Source: Bacteroidaceae bacterium (GTDB lineage Bacteria; Bacteroidota; Bacteroidia; Bacteroidales; Bacteroidaceae). Taken from it: a stretch of 60,157 nt of DNA. Below, piece after piece: positions 52,558 through 60,157 of the stretch. The stretch lies in the NCBI GenBank assembly GCA_017616445.1, contig JAFZYE010000018.1, positions 1-60,157 of the forward strand, in the 5' to 3' direction. Numbering within the stretch: the first letter of the stretch is position 1; each line of letters starts with the position of its first letter. A program made the translations under genes and the position numbers. Under the pieces are notes generated by a model. That model saw only the letters and a program-made list of their open reading frames with translations. It searched no databases and was not told the DNA's origin.

Positions 52558-53187
52558 TTATTCTTCTGTTTCTATTTCTGTTTCTGCAGGTTCTTCTGCA
52601 GGTTTGGTCTCTGTAGCAGGAGTGTTCTGTGGACGTGGCTGCTCTTTCTTCTTGTTCGACGAACCAGCCTTCTTAGGAGCCATCATGATAATCATCTTCT
52701 TACCTTCGAGCGATGGCATGCTTTCCACTTTACCTACCTCTTCGAGGTCGTTGGCCAAACGGAGCAGTAGCACTTCGCCTTGTTCCTTGAACACGATTGA
52801 ACGTCCTTTGAAGAACACGTATGCCTTTACTTTGTTTCCTTGCTTGAGGAACTCGATTGCATGTTTCAGCTTGAAGGCATAGTCGGCATCTGCTGTCTGA
52901 GGACCGAAACGAATTTCTTTGACGTCGATCTTCACCTGCTTTGCTTTCATCTCCTTGGCCTTCTTCTTGATTTGATAGAGGAACTTGGAGTAGTCGATGA
53001 GTCGACAAACCGGAGGTTGTGCAGTAGGGGAGATTTCTACGAGATCTACTCCCATTTCGTCTGCCAGTTGAAGTGCTTCGCGTGTTGGAACGACTTTTGA
53101 CTCGATTCCGTCACCTACGATTCTGACTTCGCGTACATGTATTTGTTCGTTTACTCTGTACTGCTGCTTGTTGTTGTCACCTTTCAT
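52558..53187 (-). CDS. infC: Translation initiation factor IF-3
   Basis: The 209-aa factor binds the 30S subunit and controls start-codon selection. The N-domain ([16 protein letters not shown]...[20 protein letters not shown]) and C-domain ([19 protein letters not shown]...[13 protein letters not shown]) are complete. A 30-residue Glu/Pro/Thr-rich tail follows, longer than the E. coli protein. The start is an ordinary ATG, unlike the AUU of E. coli infC. An internal promoter at 53274-53303 lets it be transcribed without thrS. Confidence 0.96.
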   Translation of the reverse strand: MKGDNNKQQYRVNEQIHVREVRIVGDGIESKVVPTREALQLADEMGVDLVEISPTAQPPVCRLIDYSKFLYQIKKKAKEMKAKQVKIDVKEIRFGPQTADADYAFKLKHAIEFLKQGNKVKAYVFFKGRSIVFKEQGEVLLLRLANDLEEVGKVESMPSLEGKKMIIMMAPKKAGSSNKKKEQPRPQNTPATETKPAEEPAETEIETEE

Positions 53188-53273
53188 TAAATGTGGTTGT
53201 TCCTTCGGTTTTTAATTCGTTTTTTTATGTTCTTTTAATCTTTGTTAAGATGTTGCTGCACGCAAATCGGGCA

Positions 53274-53303
53274 CAAAGTTACGAAATAATTCATAATACA
53301 CAA
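53274..53303 (-). promoter_or_regulatory. Internal promoter of infC-rpmI-rplT
   Basis: On the minus strand the -33 TTG (53301-53303), 19 bp and the -7 TAACTTTG (53274-53281) match the Bacteroidetes consensus. Transcription would begin near 53267, 80 nt before infC. It lies in the 214-bp gap after thrS. Confidence 0.65.
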
Positions 53304-53401
53304 TGCATAATTTGCAATTATTTGCTGTAAAGGGATTAAATCGCTGCCTGCAAGCTCCGTTTTTGCGCAGTTGATGCTCTTTTGTATGAAAAACTACGTT
53401 T

Positions 53402-55345
53402 TTAGAACTCCTCTGTCATCTTCTTAACCTCGTCTTGAATCAGTTTGGCAAATTCTGCGGCTGTCATCGTAGATTGCTGCTGAGAGCCTTGCTTTCTCAC
53501 GTTGACAGTCTTTTCGTTTGCCTCTTTTTCACCGACAACGAGCATGTAAGGGATGTGCTTCATCTCATTATCACGGATCTTACGTCCAATCTTCTCGTTA
53601 CGATCGTCCACAACGGCACGAACATCGTTCTGGTTGAGGTAGGCACATACTTCCTGAGCGTAGTCATTGTACTTCTCTGAGATAGGCAGGATAGCCACCT
53701 GGTCTGGAATCAGCCACAATGGGAAGTGACCTGCTGTGTGCTCGATGAGTACTGCGATGAATCGTTCCATACTGCCGAATGGTGCACGGTGAATCATCAC
53801 TGGACGGTGCTTCTCGTTGTCGCTACCTGTGTATTCCAGCTGGAAGCGCTCAGGCAGGTTGTAGTCAACCTGGATAGTACCCAACTGCCAACGTCTGCCC
53901 AGTGCGTCCTTGATCATGAAGTCGAGCTTTGGACCGTAGAAGGCTGCTTCGCCAAGTTCTGTCTTGGTCTTCAGTCCCTTCTCTTCACATGCCTCGATGA
54001 TGGCACGTTCTGCCTGTTCCCATACTTCATCGCTACCGATGTATTTCTCTTTGTCGTTAGGGTCACGCAAACTGATCTGAGCCTCATACTGGTTGAAGTC
54101 GAGTGCCTTGAAGATGATGTTGATGATGTCCATCACACGCAGGAACTCTTCCTTCACCTGGTCTGGACGGCAGAAGATGTGTGCATCGTCCTGAGTGAAC
54201 GAACGTACTCGGGTCAGTCCGTGCAACTCACCGCTCTGCTCATAGCGATATACCGTACCGAACTCAGCACAGCGGAATGGCAGGTCCTTGTATGAACGTG
54301 GCTGCCAAGCAAATATCTCACAGTGGTGAGGGCAGTTCATTGGTTTCAGCAAGTATTCCTCGCCTTCCTCTGGAGTCTGGATAGGCTGGAACGAATCCTT
54401 ACCGTAGTGGTCCCAGTGACCTGATGTCACATACAGGTTCTTACCTCCGATATGTGGAGTGATTACCTCCTGATAGCCGTAACGCTTCTGAATCTTACGA
54501 AGGAAGTCTTGCAGACGGATACGTACCTGTGTGCCCTTTGGCAACCACATAGGCAGACCCTTACCTACACGCTCAGAGAACATGAACAGTTCCATCTCCT
54601 TACCAATCTTGCGGTGGTCGCGTTTCTTAGCTTCTTCCAAAGCTACGAGATACTCGTCGAGCATCTTTTTCTTTGGGAACGAGATACCGTAGATACGGGT
54701 CATCATCGGACGCTTCTCGTCACCACGCCAGTAGGCAGCAGCCATGCTGAGCAGTTTGAATGCCTTGATGGGGGCTGTGTTCATGAGGTGTGGTCCCTTA
54801 CAGAGGTCAATATAGTTACCCTGAGTGTAGGTGGTAATCTTACCGTCTTCCAACTCGGCAATCAGCTCGTTCTTGTAGGTCTGTCCTTTCGATGCGAAGA
54901 GTTCCATCACGTCCTTCTTCGAGATTTCCTTACGAACGAGATCCTCCTTGCGCTGAACCAGCTCCTGCATCTTCTGCTCAATCTTTGGGAAGTCGGCATC
55001 GCTGAGTTTCACACCCTCTGGTGGCATCACATCGTAGTAGAATCCGTTTTCGATGGCAGGACCGATACCGAACTGAGTACCTGGGTACAACTCCTCGATA
55101 GCTTCGGCCATGAGGTGTGCACTTGTGTGCCAGAAGGCATGCTTACCCTCTGCATCGTCCCACTTGTAAAGGTTAATGGTTGCATCCGCTGTGATAGGGC
55201 GGTTCAACTCAGTGGTCTCACCATTCACTCCACAGGCAATCACGTCTTGTGCCAGACGTGGGCTGATGCTCTCTGCAATCTGTAGTCCGTTTACGCCAGC
55301 CTCGTATTCACGAATGCTGCCGTCAGGAAAAGTAATCTTAATCAT
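53402..55345 (-). CDS. thrS: Threonyl-tRNA synthetase
   Basis: The 647-aa class II synthetase attaches threonine to tRNA-Thr. An N-terminal TGS domain (about 1-60), the N2 editing domain ([21 protein letters not shown] with catalytic histidines near 75), the catalytic core with zinc ligand [11 protein letters not shown] (about 337) and [13 protein letters not shown] (about 515), and the anticodon-binding domain (about 540-647) are all present. It leads the translation cluster, with a -7 element at 55434-55441. Confidence 0.97.
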   Translation of the reverse strand: MIKITFPDGSIREYEAGVNGLQIAESISPRLAQDVIACGVNGETTELNRPITADATINLYKWDDAEGKHAFWHTSAHLMAEAIEELYPGTQFGIGPAIENGFYYDVMPPEGVKLSDADFPKIEQKMQELVQRKEDLVRKEISKKDVMELFASKGQTYKNELIAELEDGKITTYTQGNYIDLCKGPHLMNTAPIKAFKLLSMAAAYWRGDEKRPMMTRIYGISFPKKKMLDEYLVALEEAKKRDHRKIGKEMELFMFSERVGKGLPMWLPKGTQVRIRLQDFLRKIQKRYGYQEVITPHIGGKNLYVTSGHWDHYGKDSFQPIQTPEEGEEYLLKPMNCPHHCEIFAWQPRSYKDLPFRCAEFGTVYRYEQSGELHGLTRVRSFTQDDAHIFCRPDQVKEEFLRVMDIINIIFKALDFNQYEAQISLRDPNDKEKYIGSDEVWEQAERAIIEACEEKGLKTKTELGEAAFYGPKLDFMIKDALGRRWQLGTIQVDYNLPERFQLEYTGSDNEKHRPVMIHRAPFGSMERFIAVLIEHTAGHFPLWLIPDQVAILPISEKYNDYAQEVCAYLNQNDVRAVVDDRNEKIGRKIRDNEMKHIPYMLVVGEKEANEKTVNVRKQGSQQQSTMTAAEFAKLIQDEVKKMTEEF

Positions 55346-55433
55346 ATCGTTTATTATTTTTTCTAAAGTCTAGTGTCTAGCGTCTAAAGTCTAAAGTCTC
55401 AACGCTCCTACGCCAAATTTCGCCAAAACGCCG

Positions 55434-55441
55434 CAAAGATA
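55434..55441 (-). promoter_or_regulatory. -7 element of the thrS promoter
   Basis: TATCTTTG on the minus strand (55434-55441) lies about 90 bp before thrS. Its leader is made largely of GTCTAAAG-type repeats (55361-55400). The -33 is weak. Confidence 0.45.
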
Positions 55442-55600
55442 CAAAAATTATTTGATATAGGATGTATGAATCATTGTGAAATGTGTTACTTTCCACCTAT
55501 TTCGACAAGTCTATATCATAAAAACCATCAATTCACAACATTTTTTCTTCATTCTATTCAAAATATTGTCAATTATAAATTATAAATTGTAAATTATTTG

Positions 55601-55608
55601 TACCTTTG
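55601..55608 (+). promoter_or_regulatory. -7 element of the GH31 promoter
   Basis: TACCTTTG (55601-55608) lies 22 bp before the GH31 start. The preceding ATTATAAATT repeats give an AT-rich upstream region without a clear -33. Confidence 0.5.
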
Positions 55609-55630
55609 CGCTTAAGATTACCAATAAACT

Positions 55631-58600
55631 ATGACTACTATGATGATTCGTCTGAAGAAAACCGTTCTTTTGGCTTTGTTGGCCACTTCCATGTTGCCGT
55701 CTATGGCTCAGGACTATACCTTGAAAGTCGGCAATGTAATGACCGAAGTTACCTTCTATTCTCCCGAAATCGTACGAGTGACAAAATATCTGACTACGGA
55801 TGCCTTGGGAAAGACCGATCCGAAGGTGGTGGTCACGATGACCCCACAGGCGGTGAACCCAGTGAAACACGAAGGTAGCTTGGTTGATTCCTTGCTGACA
55901 GACCGTGTGGTGGTAACCATCAACCGTCAGACTGGTGTGCTCGGTTTCTTCCGTCCAGACGGTACCGTACTCGTCCGTGAGCGAGTGAAACCTGTCTTTA
56001 CCAAACGCACATCGCACACCATCGACCCCTACAACGTCTCTCAGTCGTTCCGTCTCTCCACAGGTGAGGCCATCTATGGGTTCGGACAGGTGCAGGACGG
56101 AACATTGAATCATCGTAATAAGAGCTATAGCCACATGGTGCAGAACAACATGTCCGTGTGGATTCCGTTCTTCCATTCTACACGTGGCTACGGCCTTTAC
56201 TGGGACCTCTACGGCCCTTGCGACTTCAGCGACAACTCATCGACAGGTGCCACCTTCACGACAGAGGCTGCCCATGCAGTCGATTACTACGTGCTGGTGG
56301 GTTCTGAGACTGATGGCGATGAGGTGGTGCGCCGCATCCGTGAACTGACAGGTAAGGCAACGATGGTGCCGCTATGGACCTACGGCTATTTCCAAAGTAA
56401 GGAACGCTATAAGAGTGCCACGGAGACCTTGGGCGTATTGCAGAAATATCGTTCACTCAAAGTACCTATCGACTGCGTGGTGCAGGATTGGCAGTACTGG
56501 GGCGACAACAACATGTGGAACGCGATGGAGTTCCTCAATCCTGAGTTCAAGACCACCTATAACCGTATGATTAACGGTATGCACAGCGATGGAGCACATC
56601 TGCTCATCTCTATCTGGGCGAATTTCGGACGCGACACCAAGCAGTTCAAGCATTTCAAGGAGAAGAACCAGCTGATGAAGATGGGCAATGATATCATGTC
56701 GGCTACATGGCCCAACAACGAGGGTGTCGGCATCTATTGTCCTTACCAGAAATCGGCTCGCGACTATTACTGGGAATGCCTCTATGAGGGACTTGTCAAC
56801 AAGGGGGTAGATGCCTATTGGGTTGATTCCTCTGAGCCCGACCATTATCAAGGAGGTGAGGACTGGGAGAAAACCAACGATTTCGTTGTGCTTCATCCTG
56901 ATGATGACGACAACGCCACGCTTAATCCGCTCTCTTTACAGAGTCAGCACACCTGGCGTTCTGTTCGTAACGTGTTCCCACTGATGCATGCGAGTGGTGT
57001 CTATGAAGGTCATCGTGGTCAGAAAGCCGAATTGACTGAGGCCAAGCGTGTGATGATTATGACGCGCTCGGGTTTCGTGGGCATGCAGCGTTACGGAGCC
57101 GGTACATGGAGTGGCGACATCACAGCTTCGTGGGAGACACTCGCCAATCAGATTCCTGCGGCACTCAACTATTCTGCCTGCGGCATTCCAAGCTGGAACA
57201 GCGATATAGGCGGTTTCTTCAACGGCAGCTATCAGGGACCTGGACAGGATATCTATAACGAACTCTACTGTCGTTGGATTCAGTTCGGTGCTTTCTGTAC
57301 CATTATGCGCAGTCACGGCTCAGCCACCGATCGTGCCATCTATCAGTTCGGTAAGGAAGGCGAGAGCTACTACGACATCATCAACCGTTACATCCACTTG
57401 CGCTATGCGCTCTTACCTTATATATATACTACAGCACGTAAGGTACATGCCGACGACTACTCGTTCATGCGTGCTATGGGTATCGCCTTCCCACAGGATG
57501 CAGGCGCACGTGAGCTGAAGGACCAGTTCATGTTCGGCCGAGACCTCCTCGTGGCTCCTGTGGTGCAGTCGCAAGCCACGAAACGTAGCGTCTATCTGCC
57601 TAAGGTTTCAAGTTCCAAGTTTCAGGATTCAAGTTTGAAATGGGTTGACATCTGGACGGGCGAACAGCATGAAGGTGGACAAAAGGTTTCGCGTGAGGTC
57701 AACCTCGCCCTCATGCCGCTCTATGTGCGTCAAGGCACCATCATGCCTTGGGGACCAGACATCCAGTATAGTGCTGCTACCGACTGGGACAACCTCGAAA
57801 TCCGTATCTACCCGGGTGCTGACGGAACCTTCACACTCTATGAGGACGAGCGCGACAACTACAACTACGAGCAGGGACGCTTCTCCGAGATTCCTTTCAC
57901 TTGGAACGATGCTACGCAGACGCTCACAATCGGTGCCCGTCAGGGAACGTTCGACGGGATGCTTACGAAGCGTACGTTCCGTATCGTGTTGGTCGATGCC
58001 GACAATCACGTCGGTTTGGGCATTCAGCAGTCAGCACGAATCAGCAAGGAAATCGTTTACGACGGCAGTGAGGTCAGCGCAAAGATCGACAACTCACAGC
58101 TCTCGACAGTCACCACTCAGCTTGTCAGTTCCATCCAGGCAACGCCAACCACTGTGAAGCTCTTCCTCGGACAGAGCTCTACCTTCGCAGTGAAGGCCAA
58201 GTATAATGACGGCTCTACCAAGTATGTCACCCTCGATGCAGAATGCAAGACAGCAGACTCAGAGATAGCTACCGTACGCGACGGCATCATCTATTCTGGC
58301 AAGAAACAGGGCAAGACCGTCATCACCGTGAACTATACCGATGGGGTAGGGACTACGCACCATGCCACCATCAATGTCGAAGCATCCATACCTTCGAACA
58401 TCTATTCATGGAAAGCCTATGACTGGTATAAGAACCGTGTCAGCGACCGACTGGGGTCATCCGACATCACCTATAGCACCAAGGACAACACCATCACCAT
58501 CACGAAGCAAGGTGCACAGAATATAACCCTTCGCTACAAGGACCAGTGCTACATGGAGCCAGGCATGAAATACCTCGTGGCTGTAGCTACTGAGGTGTCG

Positions 58601-59002
58601 AAGACCAAGAGCGATTCCCAGCTCTGGTACATCAACGGACGTTGGGTCAACATCGTCAATCCCGATGATGTGCGCACATTGAAGGATGGACGCATCATGG
58701 TGTCGTGGGCCATCGACGAGAACACAGGTTATATGCTCACAGGCGAGACCGTCTTTGGACTCACATCCACCAACTCACAAGGTCGCTCTGTCATCAGCTA
58801 TGTCGGCTTCACGGCCAACCTCAACACCCTGCAACAGCAACTCAACAACGGCACCCTCTCTGTGTCTCTCCCCACAATGGATGAGTCGCACGTGAGCCTT
58901 ATCTTTGCTCCCGATGGCACTCGCCGCACCCAGTTGACGCATGGTGTGAATATCGTCCGTTCCGGCAGTAAAACTTCGAAAGTTTTAAGAGGTAAGGAGT
59001 AA
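55631..59002 (+). CDS. GH31 alpha-glucosidase/alpha-xylosidase family enzyme with Big-type domain
   Basis: The 1123-aa secreted protein has a signal peptide (MIRLKKTVLLALLATSMLPS, ending MAQ). Its N-terminal beta-sandwich and (beta/alpha)8 barrel carry the GH31 nucleophile in AYWVDSSEPDHY (about residue 398) and the acid/base in GAGTWSGDITASW (about 496). A DUF5110-type beta-domain, a Big_2-like domain (about 837-920) and a C-terminal module follow. It would remove alpha-linked glucose or xylose from oligosaccharides in the periplasm. Residues 659-670 (VSSSKFQDSSLK) are encoded by an intergenic-type repeat inserted where relatives read straight into the W-x-D-x-W-TG strand. Confidence 0.9.
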   Translation: MTTMMIRLKKTVLLALLATSMLPSMAQDYTLKVGNVMTEVTFYSPEIVRVTKYLTTDALGKTDPKVVVTMTPQAVNPVKHEGSLVDSLLTDRVVVTINRQTGVLGFFRPDGTVLVRERVKPVFTKRTSHTIDPYNVSQSFRLSTGEAIYGFGQVQDGTLNHRNKSYSHMVQNNMSVWIPFFHSTRGYGLYWDLYGPCDFSDNSSTGATFTTEAAHAVDYYVLVGSETDGDEVVRRIRELTGKATMVPLWTYGYFQSKERYKSATETLGVLQKYRSLKVPIDCVVQDWQYWGDNNMWNAMEFLNPEFKTTYNRMINGMHSDGAHLLISIWANFGRDTKQFKHFKEKNQLMKMGNDIMSATWPNNEGVGIYCPYQKSARDYYWECLYEGLVNKGVDAYWVDSSEPDHYQGGEDWEKTNDFVVLHPDDDDNATLNPLSLQSQHTWRSVRNVFPLMHASGVYEGHRGQKAELTEAKRVMIMTRSGFVGMQRYGAGTWSGDITASWETLANQIPAALNYSACGIPSWNSDIGGFFNGSYQGPGQDIYNELYCRWIQFGAFCTIMRSHGSATDRAIYQFGKEGESYYDIINRYIHLRYALLPYIYTTARKVHADDYSFMRAMGIAFPQDAGARELKDQFMFGRDLLVAPVVQSQATKRSVYLPKVSSSKFQDSSLKWVDIWTGEQHEGGQKVSREVNLALMPLYVRQGTIMPWGPDIQYSAATDWDNLEIRIYPGADGTFTLYEDERDNYNYEQGRFSEIPFTWNDATQTLTIGARQGTFDGMLTKRTFRIVLVDADNHVGLGIQQSARISKEIVYDGSEVSAKIDNSQLSTVTTQLVSSIQATPTTVKLFLGQSSTFAVKAKYNDGSTKYVTLDAECKTADSEIATVRDGIIYSGKKQGKTVITVNYTDGVGTTHHATINVEASIPSNIYSWKAYDWYKNRVSDRLGSSDITYSTKDNTITITKQGAQNITLRYKDQCYMEPGMKYLVAVATEVSKTKSDSQLWYINGRWVNIVNPDDVRTLKDGRIMVSWAIDENTGYMLTGETVFGLTSTNSQGRSVISYVGFTANLNTLQQQLNNGTLSVSLPTMDESHVSLIFAPDGTRRTQLTHGVNIVRSGSKTSKVLRGKE

Positions 59003-59088
59003 GGAGTATGAGGTAAGAGGATACCACAGGACGTTAACATATGCGAACATTCCTCTCACCTCTCACCTCTCACCACTCACCTCAAAAC
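58991..59088 (+). repeat. Left arm of inverted repeat flanking the aquaporin gene
   Basis: The core 59001-59074 matches the reverse complement of 59954-60027 with only four mismatches in 74 bp. It includes AAGAGGATACCACAGG, CGTTAACAT and CTCTCACCTCTCACC units. The outer ends also agree (CTCAAAACTA). Confidence 0.85.
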
Positions 59089-59134
59089 TATAACCCAATA
59101 ACCAATTAAACAATAACCAATTAACCATTAAACA

Positions 59135-59809
59135 ATGAAAAAGTATTTAGCAGAAATGGTGGGCACAATGGTGCTCGTACTTCTTGGCTGTGGAACAGCC
59201 GTTAGTCTGAATTGTGGTGCAGACACTGCATCAGTAGTTGGAACAGCAATCGCCTTCGGTCTTGCTGTCGTCGCAATGGCATACACCATCGGTGGTATCA
59301 GCGGTTGTCACATCAACCCAGCCATCACCCTCGGATGCCTCATCTCGAATCGTATCAGCGGAAAAGATGGTGTGATGTACATCATTTTCCAGATCATCGG
59401 AGCCTTCATCGGATCAGCCATCCTCTATTTCCTCGTTGCTTCCAGTCCAGATGCAGCACAGGGAACGACCACAGGAGCCAACGCATGCCAGTCAGGCGTG
59501 AGTGTGGTGACAGGTCTCGTAGCCGAGATTGTCCTCACCTGTATCTTCGTGCTTGTCGTACTTGGCACAACCGACGCTAAGAAGGGAGCAGGCAACTTCG
59601 CAGGTCTTGCCATCGGTCTCTCGCTCATCCTCATCCACCTTGTAGGCATCCACTACACAGGCACCAGTGTGAACCCAGCACGTTCCATCGCACCAGCCAT
59701 CTTCGAAGGCGGTCAGGCACTCAGCGAGCTCTGGATCTTCATCGTTGGTCCATTCTTTGGAGCCACAATCGCAGCTTACATCTGGAAAGCCATCTGTCCA
59801 AAGGAATAG
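59135..59809 (+). CDS. MIP-family aquaporin/glycerol channel
   Basis: The 224-aa inner-membrane protein has six helices and both NPA boxes: SGCHINPAITLG (about residue 63) and GTSVNPARSIAPAI (about 178). The histidine in HLVGIHYTG and the arginine after NPA form part of the selectivity filter and resemble water-selective AqpZ more than GlpF. It has no glycerol genes nearby. It lies between two inverted repeats and is followed by a strong terminator. Confidence 0.92.
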   Translation: MKKYLAEMVGTMVLVLLGCGTAVSLNCGADTASVVGTAIAFGLAVVAMAYTIGGISGCHINPAITLGCLISNRISGKDGVMYIIFQIIGAFIGSAILYFLVASSPDAAQGTTTGANACQSGVSVVTGLVAEIVLTCIFVLVVLGTTDAKKGAGNFAGLAIGLSLILIHLVGIHYTGTSVNPARSIAPAIFEGGQALSELWIFIVGPFFGATIAAYIWKAICPKE

Positions 59810-59891
59810 GGTAGAGGTAAGAGGTAAGAGGTAAGAAGTGAGAGGTAAGAGGTGAGAGGTAAGAGGTAAGAGAAATGTTCTTACGCTATTA

Positions 59892-59919
59892 AAAAAGGAG
59901 AGCCTAGCTCTCCTTTTTC
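59892..59919 (+). terminator. Terminator after the aquaporin gene
   Basis: AAAAAGGAGAGC and GCTCTCCTTTTT pair around a 3-nt loop (GGAGAGC 59897-59903, GCTCTCC 59907-59913) and are followed by T-rich sequence. Before it, 59813-59875 is a run of GAGGTAAGAGGTGAGA units. Confidence 0.9.
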
Positions 59920-59942
59920 TTGTTTTTTTCAGAAAGTAGTTT

Positions 59943-60041
59943 AGTAGTTTTGAGGTGAGAGGTGAGAGGTGAGAGAAATGTTCGCAGATGTTAACGCCCT
60001 GTGGTATCCTCTTTCCTCATACTCCTTACCTCTTACCTCTT
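59943..60041 (-). repeat. Right arm of inverted repeat flanking the aquaporin gene
   Basis: The core 59954-60027 is the reverse complement of 59001-59074 (four mismatches). It ends just before the stop codon of the second HU-like gene at 60050. Confidence 0.85.
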
Positions 60042-60049
60042 CATAGGGT

Positions 60050-60157
60050 CTACATCCCTTCTTCACCACTTCCACCTTGGCTTCCGTTCTTCACGAACGC
60101 CTTCGTAGCTACTTCGCTGGCTACGCCATCGATGATGGCTACAGCCTTCACGGTTGC
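60050..60157 (-). CDS. Second HU-like/beta-sandwich DNA-binding protein, C-terminal fragment
   Basis: Only the last 35 codons are in the window; the start lies beyond the right edge. The visible end reads ATVKAVAIIDGVASEVATK...NGSQGGSGEEGM. It matches the last 35 residues of the HU-like protein at 8189-9010 at 29 positions. It is therefore a paralogue with the same chitobiase-type C-terminal domain, on the opposite strand and 50 kb away. Whether it also has the HU domain and is accompanied by primase, smalltalk and peptidase genes cannot be seen. Confidence 0.85.
   Translation of the reverse strand, partial: ATVKAVAIIDGVASEVATKAFVKNGSQGGSGEEGM

Noticed and set aside
1..60157. tRNA, rRNA or insertion-sequence genes
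   Set aside because: No cloverleaf, rRNA-like stretch, transposase motif or terminal-repeat pair around a transposase was recognised by eye in any gap; a dedicated scan was not possible.

Overview
The window looks like a chromosomal segment from a Bacteroidales bacterium, most likely a Prevotella-type genome. Three things point that way. Bacteroidetes promoters recur (-33 TTTG, about 19 bp, then -7 TAnnTTTG) and Shine-Dalgarno sites are absent. Many families are typical of the group: putative porin, DUF4468, DUF5687, DUF4369/TlpA, smalltalk, DUF4248, HU-Ig, GHL10 and a BtuB-like receptor. Intergenic spaces are full of short repeats with a period near 7 bp.

Layout. 1-2789 is the bulk of a type IIG restriction-modification enzyme (minus strand, C-terminus off the left edge), divergent from an unrecognised 391-aa gene. 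4.5-10 kb is the accessory module: a small unknown protein, a direct/inverted TTTCAGTT array around an AT-rich core, a DUF3987/VirE-like protein with a degenerate P-loop, a CHC2-Toprim primase, DUF4248, an HU-like DNA-binding protein fused to a beta-sandwich domain, a 51-aa smalltalk membrane peptide and an M15 peptidase. The 3' end of a second HU-like gene of the same kind enters at the right edge (60050-60157, minus strand), so the window lies between two copies of at least part of this module.

10.1-20.4 kb is minus strand: two lipoproteins, purM, DUF486, threonine aldolase, DUF1593, a prolyl-tRNA editing protein, a GDSL hydrolase-cyclophilin fusion, a porin, a small membrane protein and DUF4468. 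20.6-24.1 kb is plus strand: a nuclease/phosphatase-fold enzyme, a dockerin-bearing secreted protein and a Dabb protein. 24.2-30.4 kb is minus strand: KDPG aldolase, a nucleoside phosphorylase, an NfnAB-like fusion flavoenzyme and a beta-helix lipoprotein. 30.6-42.9 kb is a long plus-strand run: ftsK, a LolA-like protein, trxB, a DUF5687 ABC exporter, a C40 peptidase, a TlpA-like protein, ung, a HAD hydrolase, a PLD/cardiolipin-synthase-like protein and GHL10.

43.3-46.3 kb holds a leucine-rich-repeat surface protein behind a 250-nt leader in which five nested helices can be paired by eye. 46.5-55.3 kb is minus strand: GH13, fabD, a TonB-dependent receptor and the thrS-infC-rpmI-rplT translation cluster, with an internal infC promoter. 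The plus strand ends with GH31 and an aquaporin lying between 74-bp inverted repeats.

The observations I rate highest are the HU/primase/smalltalk/peptidase module with its origin-like array, the rod-shaped leader RNA before the LRR gene, and intergenic-type repeats found in frame inside coding genes (primase, GH31, FtsK, NfnAB linker, HU linker). Family names come from reading motifs by eye; no search was run.
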